Source: Opitutaceae bacterium (GTDB lineage: Bacteria > Verrucomicrobiota > Verrucomicrobiia > Opitutales > Opitutaceae). From it: a stretch of DNA of 8,563 bases. The position numbers were made by a program, and so were the translations under genes. The notes beneath the pieces were generated by a model. It was not told the DNA's origin. It did no database searches and was given only the letters and a program-made list of their open reading frames with translations. Below are positions 1-5,439 of this stretch, in pieces. Every line of letters starts with the position of its first letter. Position 1 is the stretch's first letter. The stretch spans positions 1 to 8,563 of the forward strand of contig JADLBI010000202.1 in the NCBI GenBank assembly GCA_020847775.1. The letters are read 5' to 3'.

Positions 1-3000
1 CGGTCGCGCCACCCAGCGCGCGCGCCTCCCGAAGATACGGTTCAATCTGTCGCGCGCGCTCTGCATCCTTGGCCGGATTCTGCCGCCAGCGTTCGACGCG
101 TTGCTTCATCGCCTGCAAATAGCGTGGCAAATGCGCGAGCTGTGTCCACGACACGCGCCGTAGAAAATCGCCCGGGAGCAGTTCCGCCACGTCCTCGCGC
201 AGTCCATCATGGGTCGGCGTCATCACCAGCAGTTCCTGCCGCAGCCCCAAAATCTCCCGCAGCAGATCGCCCAATCGCGGCACGATGCCGCGCAAGTCCG
301 CCCTGGCCTGCGCCAGCACCACGGCGAATCGCTCGGACGTCTGCGGAACCACCGGCCGCTCACAAACCCAATTGCGCAGCATCACCGCCGCGTCTTCCTG
401 CAACCGTGTGATCGGCGCGAGGGTGCTGGCCAAGGGGCCGAGCGTGCGCAGATCCTTGAGGTCGCGCTGCAACCAACCGAGATCGTGCCGCAGTTGCAAT
501 TCGAGCAACGCCGCCACGCCGCGGCGCGTCGCCGCCTGCGCTTCCTCGCGTGCTTTAAACAACCGCAGCGACACACCCGCCGCGCCGGCCTTCAGCCCGG
601 GATAGGCCAGCACGGGAACGCCCGCTTGCTCGGTGACGCGCACGGTTTCCGGCACGTCGCCAAAGCTCCATTCCGTTTGATCCGCCTGCTCCCACTTCGC
701 CCGCGCCTGCTGCCACGCCTTGGGGTCTTCCCGCGAAATCGTCGAGCTCGCTTCGGCGCGGCGGGATTCCAGCGCAGCGTCGATCTCCGCGAACTCCCGG
801 CTCGCGCACAGCTCCTTGCCTTCGTCATCGCGCACGCGCACGCGCACGCGCAAATGATCCGGCAACGCCTTGCCTGCCCACACATCCGGCTTCAACCGCA
901 GCCCGAACCGCTCGTTCAACTGCGCGGCCAACGCCTCGACCAATGATTCGCGACGCCCCGTCAACCGGTCGCGCTGGGCCGCTTGCTCCGCCACGCTCCG
1001 GGCGGTTTCCGCCAACGGCACAAACGCGCGCCGCAGCTCCTTCGGCAACGCCCGCAAATAATGCTCCACCTTCGCCGCCAAATGTCCCGGCACCGCCCAA
1101 TCAAGCGCCGCCGCCGTCAGCGCCTCGGCCTCGCGCACGTTGACCTCCAAGGTCACGCCGTCGTCCGTCTGGCCCGGCCGGTAGAGATAATTGAGCGCCA
1201 GCACGCTGTTCTCCAGCGGCAACGATTCGGGATACGCCGCCGTGTCCTGCGCGAGCGTCTCGGGATCGCGCAGATCCTCCGGCTGCATTTCCAAAAAGCG
1301 CGGTTCAGCCGTCTTCCGCTCGCGCACAAGATCGACCAGTTCGGCGACACTACTCACCCCAAGGTAGGGGCGGTTGTCCCCAACCGCCCCTACCCTGGGC
1401 CCCAGATGAACTTCGTTCACCCCCAACCGCGCCGCATAAAACCGATACACCGCTTCGTCCAAATTGAGGAATCCGCTGTCGCGCGTGCGCGTGAGCACAT
1501 GCTCCACTTTCTGCCGCACGTCGCGGTTGTGGCGGAGAAAATCAAACGGCCACGTGATCGTGTCGTTCACGAGCCCTTCGCGGATAAAAATCTCCGTCGC
1601 CGCCACCGGATCCACCTGGCCGAAGCCCACGGCGCGCGTCTGCAATTCCAATCCGTGCAATCGCGCGCGCTGCTTCACCATCACACGGCCCTTCGCCTCG
1701 TCCCAAAACGGCTCGCTGTGCGAAATTTTCAGCAGGTGCGCGCCAAGCTCCACCGCCCACTGCGGGTCGAGCCGCGCGCAGGTCCGCGCGTAAAGCTTCG
1801 AGGTTTCCATGACCTCGGCCGCGAGAATCCAACGCGGGGACTTCGTCCCTTGCTTTTGCGCACCGCGTTGCGTGGTGTCGTTGGGTTTCCGTTTTTCCTC
1901 GCGCTTGAACAGCACCGAACCGGGAAACAGCGCGACCTTGCGGTCATGCGGCGCCTTGTAGAATCCCCCCTCGTCCTGCCACTCCGCGATATTGCCCAGC
2001 AAGCCGGAAAGAATGGCGCGATGAATCGCGCGGTAACCCGGCGTGCCAAACGCGGTCGTCTTGGCGTCCACGACCTTGAGCCCGTGCCACGCCGAGGAGA
2101 GCCTGCCGTTCTTTTCCTCGACCACGACATCGCGCAACTGCGCATGGATGTCGCGCCACTCGCGCATTCGCGTGTAACTCAAAAAATGATCGCGGCAGAA
2201 CTTGCGCAGCTTCGACTGCGTCATCGTTTCAAACTCCCCGTGATACGCCTCCCAAATATTGAGCAGCGTGAGAAAATCCGAATCCGGATGCAAAAACCGC
2301 CGATGCGCCGTATCCGCCTGCGCCTGCTTGTCGAGCGGGCGTTCGCGCGGATCCTGGATGCTCAGGCCCGCCGCGATCACGAGCACCTCCTGCAACGCCT
2401 GCTCGCGGCGCGCCTGCATAATCATGCGCCCAATCGTCGGATCCACCGGCAACCGCGCGAGCTCGCGGCCGAGCGGCGTGAGTTCGCGCGTGTATTGGTG
2501 GCCGGGCAGGTCCCTCTGCCCGGCATGACCGTCGCCGGGACGCGCCGGTCCGCCTTCATCCAACGCGCCCAACTCCTCCAGCAACGCGTAACCCGCGCGA
2601 ATCGCCTTGGTCGCCGGCATGTTGATGAACGGAAAACGCTCAATGTCGCCGAGACCGAAGGCCTTCAGGCGCAGGATCACATCCGCCAGATTCGCGCGTT
2701 GGATCTCCGGCTGCGTGAAACGCGGGCGTTCGAGAAAATCCTTCTCGCTATAGAGCCGGATGCACACGCCCTCCGCCACGCGGCCGCTGCGGCCCTTGCG
2801 CTGATCGGCGCTCGATTGCGCCACCGATTCGATTGGCAACCGCCGCGTGCGCGTCTGCGGCGAATACCGGCTGATGCGCGACAGACCCGTGTCCACCACG
2901 AAGCGAATGCCCGGGATCGTGAGCGAGGTCTCGGCGATGTTGGTCGCGACGACGATCTTGCGGCGCTGCGTCGGCGCGAAAACGCGCTGCTGCTCGGCGT

Positions 3001-3847
3001 TACTCAGCCGTCCAAACAGCGGCACGAGTTCGCAGTTGCCCAAACGCCGCCCGTCGAGCAGCTCGCAGGTTTCACGAATGTCGCGCTCGCTCGGCATAAA
3101 CACGAGCATGTCGCCCGTCGCGCTCTCCTTGATGACGCGTTGCACCGCCTCGACCGCGCCGTCGATGTAGTGCATCGACTCCGCCTTCGCTTCGCGCTCA
3201 TCGCCCACCGCCGCATCACTGCCGAGTTCATCAAGCGGCGCGTAGATCACCTCGACCGGAAACGTGCGCCCCGACACCTCGATCACCGGCGCATCGTCAA
3301 ACGCCGCGCTAAACATCGCCGTGTCAATCGTCGCCGAGGTGATGACGATTTTAAGTTCTGGCCGCTTGTAACGCAGTGTGCGCAGGTGTCCGAGCAGGAA
3401 GTCGATGTTGAGCGAGCGCTCGTGCGCCTCGTCGATAATGATCGTGTCGTATTCGCGCAGCAACGGATCGCCCTGCACCTCGGCCAGCAGCATGCCGTCG
3501 GTGAGAAATTTGATGACCGTCGCCGGTGTCGTCTGATCGTTGAAACGAATCTTGCAGCCCACCTCGCGACCCCAGCCGACATTGAGCTCCTCGGCCACGC
3601 GCCGCGATACCGACAACGCCGCCACGCGACGCGGTTGGGTGCACGCGATGCGCCCCATCGTGCCACGACCGGCCGCGAGGCACATTTTCGGAATCTGCGT
3701 GGTTTTGCCCGAACCGGTCTCGCCCGCCAGAATCACCACTGGGTGGCCCTGGATCGCCGCGACCACTTCCTCCGCCCGCGCGCTGATCGGCAACTCGGGC
3801 GGAAATTCGAGGCGGAAGTCAAAGGTTGGTGCGCGGCGCTTGGTCAC
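1..3847 (-). CDS. hrpA: ATP-dependent RNA helicase HrpA (DEAH-box, DUF3418 C-terminus), 3' end cut off by window edge
   Basis: This is a DExH/DEAH superfamily 2 RNA helicase that should use ATP to remodel RNA or ribosome complexes in the cytoplasm. The minus strand is open for about 1282 codons. Visible motifs, counted from the chosen start, are Walker A GETGSGKT (42-49), TQPRRVAA (about 70-77), DEAH (139-142), SAT (171-173), TNIAETSLT (about 300) and QRKGRSGR (349-356). Next come the ratchet region (LSIQDPRERP), an OB-like segment (FPGSVLF, about residue 640) and the long HrpA-specific C-terminal region, with WSFGDVPE and LPRYLQAMKQRVE. E. coli HrpA is about 1300 residues, so roughly 60-80 C-terminal residues are probably missing. 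The start is uncertain. GTG at 3847 gives VTKRRAPTFDF; TTG at 3892 and GTG at 3877 are in frame upstream, and a stop lies at 3905-3907. No ATG precedes Walker A. Two palindromic repeats are embedded in frame (2501-2550 and 1358-1399). Family assignment is near certain. Confidence 0.96.
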   Translation of the reverse strand, partial: MTKRRAPTFDFRLEFPPELPISARAEEVVAAIQGHPVVILAGETGSGKTTQIPKMCLAAGRGTMGRIACTQPRRVAALSVSRRVAEELNVGWGREVGCKIRFNDQTTPATVIKFLTDGMLLAEVQGDPLLREYDTIIIDEAHERSLNIDFLLGHLRTLRYKRPELKIVITSATIDTAMFSAAFDDAPVIEVSGRTFPVEVIYAPLDELGSDAAVGDEREAKAESMHYIDGAVEAVQRVIKESATGDMLVFMPSERDIRETCELLDGRRLGNCELVPLFGRLSNAEQQRVFAPTQRRKIVVATNIAETSLTIPGIRFVVDTGLSRISRYSPQTRTRRLPIESVAQSSADQRKGRSGRVAEGVCIRLYSEKDFLERPRFTQPEIQRANLADVILRLKAFGLGDIERFPFINMPATKAIRAGYALLEELGALDEGGPARPGDGHAGQRDLPGHQYTRELTPLGRELARLPVDPTIGRMIMQARREQALQEVLVIAAGLSIQDPRERPLDKQAQADTAHRRFLHPDSDFLTLLNIWEAYHGEFETMTQSKLRKFCRDHFLSYTRMREWRDIHAQLRDVVVEEKNGRLSSAWHGLKVVDAKTTAFGTPGYRAIHRAILSGLLGNIAEWQDEGGFYKAPHDRKVALFPGSVLFKREEKRKPNDTTQRGAQKQGTKSPRWILAAEVMETSKLYARTCARLDPQWAVELGAHLLKISHSEPFWDEAKGRVMVKQRARLHGLELQTRAVGFGQVDPVAATEIFIREGLVNDTITWPFDFLRHNRDVRQKVEHVLTRTRDSGFLNLDEAVYRFYAARLGVNEVHLGPRVGAVGDNRPYLGVSSVAELVDLVRERKTAEPRFLEMQPEDLRDPETLAQDTAAYPESLPLENSVLALNYLYRPGQTDDGVTLEVNVREAEALTAAALDWAVPGHLAAKVEHYLRALPKELRRAFVPLAETARSVAEQAAQRDRLTGRRESLVEALAAQLNERFGLRLKPDVWAGKALPDHLRVRVRVRDDEGKELCASREFAEIDAALESRRAEASSTISREDPKAWQQARAKWEQADQTEWSFGDVPETVRVTEQAGVPVLAYPGLKAGAAGVSLRLFKAREEAQAATRRGVAALLELQLRHDLGWLQRDLKDLRTLGPLASTLAPITRLQEDAAVMLRNWVCERPVVPQTSERFAVVLAQARADLRGIVPRLGDLLREILGLRQELLVMTPTHDGLREDVAELLPGDFLRRVSWTQLAHLPRYLQAMKQRVERWRQNPAKDAERARQIEPYLREARALGGAT
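829..852. repeat. Four perfect tandem copies of the hexamer CGCGCA inside hrpA
   Basis: Four exact head-to-tail copies of CGCGCA lie in the hrpA C-terminal region. On the coding strand they read as alternating Arg and Val codons (LRVRVRVRD). The matching E. coli segment, as I recall it, is a beta-strand-like HLKITFRVVDD, so the repeat preserves an alternating hydrophobic/charged strand. It is a possible slippage site, and a six-base unit would keep the frame. Confidence 0.85.
1358..1399. repeat. REP-like palindrome embedded in frame in hrpA (element A)
   Basis: The core at 1364-1393 is a perfect 13-bp inverted repeat, GTAGGGGCGGTTG and its complement, around a TCCC loop (30 bases in all). 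Pairing extends outwards to 1358-1399 with a single A/C mismatch, giving a 19-bp imperfect stem over 42 bases, or 14 codons. In hrpA it encodes roughly residues 817-830 (PRVGAVGDNRPYLG), a Gly/Pro-rich stretch between FYAARLGV and SSVAELVDLV. The element has the same size and end bases as the intergenic hairpin at 4758-4787. The palindrome is directly visible; calling it a mobile REP-type repeat is inference. Confidence 0.75.
2501..2550. repeat. Two adjacent 24-base palindromes embedded in hrpA (element C/D doublet)
   Basis: The first palindrome (2501-2524) has 10-base arms GCCGGGCAGG / TCTGCCCGGC, with one G/T wobble, around the loop TCCC. Two bases later a weaker one (2527-2550) has 10-base arms with two mismatches around the loop GGGA, the reverse complement of TCCC. 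The pair therefore looks like two units in opposite orientation, as in REP doublets. It encodes a low-complexity Gly/Pro/Asp-rich loop (GPARPGDGHAGQRDLPGH) between LLEELGAL and YTRELTPLGR. The first palindrome is clear; the second is degenerate and less certain. Confidence 0.6.
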
Positions 3848-3953
3848 AGACCGATGGATAAACCACAGCCTCCCCACCCGACGCGAAATCAAATTTCCCC
3901 CACTTCAAAACCAGGCCTCGCCACCCCAAAAACCACTTCCCCCCTCACTAAAC

Positions 3954-3976
3954 TGTCACGTATTACGTGACACTTT
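3954..3976. repeat. Palindromic repeat, copy 1 (TGTCACGTA-T-TACGTGACA)
   Basis: A perfect inverted repeat with 9-base arms (3954-3962 and 3964-3972) surrounds a single central T and is followed by CTTT. It is AT-richer than its surroundings. The same sequence, with one changed base, recurs exactly 56 bp downstream. It lies about 107 bp upstream of the chosen hrpA start. Such a dyad could be an operator for a dimeric regulator or half of a dispersed repeat; the sequence does not decide. Confidence 0.7.
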
Positions 3977-4008
3977 CAAATGGGCTTACCCAAGTAAGGT
4001 CTTCGGAA

Positions 4009-4033
4009 GTGTCACGTATTACGTCACACTTTT
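4009..4033. repeat. Palindromic repeat, copy 2 (one arm base changed)
   Basis: This copy repeats copy 1 over 23 bases with one substitution (ACGTGACA becomes ACGTCACA). The change introduces a C/C mismatch in the stem. Pairing continues further out than in copy 1 (AAGTGT against ACACTT), so overall symmetry is kept. It lies about 80 bp before the ATG of the molybdoenzyme gene. Both copies are in the same direct orientation, judged by the trailing CACTTT. Confidence 0.7.
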
Positions 4034-4114
4034 AGCCCAGGGTTCCTGCTGGTTGCGGGACTTGGGCGGGCGGGGAGCTGGCGTAGGGGGTGCGGGGTGC
4101 TAGCATCGGCGGCG

Positions 4115-4756
4115 ATGTCGAAGGAGCGTTATATCGCGGCCAAGAAACGTTGGGCCGAAAAGCAAAAGGCCGCCGGCGTGACCGCGCGTGCCACCGCCTC
4201 CGCGGATCGACTGCCGCCTGGGCAAAAGTTGACCACCGGATTTCCCGTTCTCGATCTCGGAGTGCGACCCGACATCCCGCTCGGCGAGTGGACACTAGGG
4301 ATCGACGGCTTGGTGGCCAATCCCACCACACTTTCCTGGGCCGCATTTAACGCCTTGCCGCAAATCGTGGACGTGAGCGATTTCCACTGCGTGACGACGT
4401 GGAGCAAATACGACTGCCGCTGGTCCGGCGTCGCCTTTACCACGCTCTACGAACTTGCCCAGCCGAAGCCCGAGGCGAAGTTTGTCTATTTCACCAGCTA
4501 CGACGGCTACTCGACCAACGTCCCGCTCGCGCAGTGCCTCGACGACGATGTGCTCGTGGCCACGGCCTTCGACGGCGCGCCAGTCACGCTCGAGCACGGC
4601 GGTCCGGCGCGCGTCATCATCCCCAAACTCTATGCGTGGAAGGGAGCGAAGTTCGTGAAGACGATCACCTTTCTCGCCGAAGACAAACTCGGCTTCTGGG
4701 AAGTGCGCGGCTACTCCAACACCGCCGATCCGTGGACCGAGGACCGTTACGCGTGA
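4115..4756 (+). CDS. Sulfite-oxidase-like molybdopterin-dependent oxidoreductase (single domain)
   Basis: The 213-residue protein matches the small, single-domain branch of the sulfite oxidase fold (YuiH-like). It should bind Mo-molybdopterin and carry out an oxygen-atom or redox reaction on an unknown substrate. Landmarks are LPPGQKLTTGFPVLDLG near residue 35, GLVANPTTLSW, DFHCVTTWSKYDCRW with Cys92 as the expected Mo-thiolate ligand, EHGGPARVIIPKLYAWKGAKFVKTITFLAED, and the C-terminal FWEVRGYSNTADPWTEDRYA. No signal peptide, twin-arginine motif, haem domain or membrane segment is seen, so it is probably cytoplasmic. I prefer ATG 4115 (MSKERYIAAKKRWAEKQ). An in-frame GTG at 4097 has AGGGGG six bases upstream and would add MLASAA. 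It diverges from hrpA and converges on mobA, the latter being the only functional hint in the neighbourhood. The fold is well supported; the substrate is unknown. Confidence 0.9.
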   Translation: MSKERYIAAKKRWAEKQKAAGVTARATASADRLPPGQKLTTGFPVLDLGVRPDIPLGEWTLGIDGLVANPTTLSWAAFNALPQIVDVSDFHCVTTWSKYDCRWSGVAFTTLYELAQPKPEAKFVYFTSYDGYSTNVPLAQCLDDDVLVATAFDGAPVTLEHGGPARVIIPKLYAWKGAKFVKTITFLAEDKLGFWEVRGYSNTADPWTEDRYA

Positions 4757-4788
4757 TGTAGGGCGGGATCAGGCGATCCCGCCCTACA
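4757..4788. terminator. Perfect hairpin between convergent genes (element B), possible bidirectional terminator and REP-like repeat
   Basis: A perfect 14-bp stem (4757-4770 with 4775-4788) encloses an AGGC loop. It starts directly after the TGA of the molybdoenzyme gene and ends six bases before the mobA stop. It is symmetric and could stop transcription from both sides. It lacks a real T-run on either strand, so classic intrinsic termination is doubtful. Its 30-base core (4758-4787) shares the GTAGGG/CCCTAC ends, 13-base arms and 4-base loop with the palindrome inside hrpA at 1364-1393. Confidence 0.65.
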
Positions 4789-4794
4789 ATTCAC

Positions 4795-5358
4795 CTAGAC
4801 CCCCGGCTCGTTCCAATTCGCGAACCACGCCACCTCTTCCGCGTTGATTTCGACCGTCCGCATCGCGTCGCCCGCCGCGGCGATGAATCGTTGCAGCGCG
4901 TATTCGCCGCGAATCAGCCGCGCCACGGCATCGCGCGCCAACTCGCGCGGATAAATCGCCGCGAGCGGTTCGTAGAATCCGTCGCGCCGCCCCACCGCGC
5001 CAACGCCCGGCGCGCACAATGCCATTAGCTTCTCGAACCACGCCGCATCCATACACGGCAGATCCACCGCGAGCACGAGCAAGTGCGTGCCACGCATTTT
5101 TTCCAGCGCGGCGGCGATGCCACCGAGTGGCCCAGCTGAGGCGAGCACATCGCGCACCACGGGTAACCCGTCGGGCACCCACAACTGCTCTTCGCGCACC
5201 GACAACCAGCGATCCGCCACGCCTGCCGCGGCCAGCAAATCCCACTGGCGTTGCCACAAGACGGCTTCGCCCACCGGCAGCAGCGCCTTGTCGCACCCCA
5301 TGCGCGTGGATCGCCCCCCGGCCAGCAGCACGGCGCTGTAGTGCAAAGCGTGAATCAT
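4795..5358 (-). CDS. mobA: Molybdenum cofactor guanylyltransferase MobA
   Basis: MobA transfers GMP from GTP to Mo-molybdopterin to form the guanine dinucleotide cofactor, in the cytoplasm. The 187-residue length is close to E. coli MobA (194). Visible features, counted from the GTG at 5361, are the nucleotidyltransferase signature VLLAGGRSTRMGCDKALLP (about 11-29), GPLGGIAAAL (77-86), LAVDLPCM with the metal-binding Asp100, and a C-terminal NWNEPG matching the usual N-x-N-x-P ending of this family. The start is a GTG-ATG pair (5361/5358). I chose the ATG; the difference is one residue, and no good ribosome site is seen for either. The gene is divergent from the symporter gene and convergent with the molybdoenzyme gene, with a palindrome between the stop codons. 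The main alternative is a related MobA-like nucleotidyltransferase (for example MocA), but length and motifs favour MobA. Confidence 0.88.
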   Translation of the reverse strand: MIHALHYSAVLLAGGRSTRMGCDKALLPVGEAVLWQRQWDLLAAAGVADRWLSVREEQLWVPDGLPVVRDVLASAGPLGGIAAALEKMRGTHLLVLAVDLPCMDAAWFEKLMALCAPGVGAVGRRDGFYEPLAAIYPRELARDAVARLIRGEYALQRFIAAAGDAMRTVEINAEEVAWFANWNEPGV

Positions 5359-5439
5359 CACTATACTTGAACGGCAATTCCTACCACAGGCAACTTGACG
5401 TTCGACACGGCCGCACTGGCGACCCTAAAACTCCGCCCC

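Larger units (their letters stand above)
3848..4114. other. Divergent intergenic region between hrpA and the molybdoenzyme gene
   Basis: No coding frame here looks real. The left part (about 3866-3953) is very poor in G on the plus strand, with runs of four to six C. The hrpA leader would therefore be G-rich, and a GGGGG run lies just upstream of the alternative TTG start at 3892. The middle holds two copies of a palindrome (3954-3976 and 4010-4033), with a small CTTAC-CCAA-GTAAG hairpin at 3985-3998 between them. The right part (4034-4114) is GC-rich with an AGGGGG stretch at 4085-4090. The region should hold promoters for both genes, but I cannot place -35 and -10 boxes convincingly. Confidence 0.6.

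Noticed and set aside
983..3970. A 995-codon open frame on the plus strand, antisense to hrpA
   Set aside because: It mirrors a long GC-rich gene. Its product is an Arg/His/Leu-rich sequence with no recognisable domain, while the minus-strand frame carries all DEAH helicase motifs in order.
3954..4033. A minimal CRISPR array (two repeats with one spacer-sized gap)
   Set aside because: Only two copies exist, the repeat core is short (about 23 bases) and itself a complete palindrome, and no cas genes are nearby.
5395..5439. N-terminal extension of the symporter from TTG 5395
   Set aside because: The extra residues (MTFDTAALATLKLRP) are not typical of the family, and ATG 5440 gives a normal N-terminus. 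TTGACG at 5395-5400 resembles a -35 box, but no -10 box was found at proper spacing.
5362..5439. Possible promoter with TATAGT just before the mobA start
   Set aside because: The hexamer abuts the start codon, so transcription would begin inside the coding region, and no matching -35 box is convincing.
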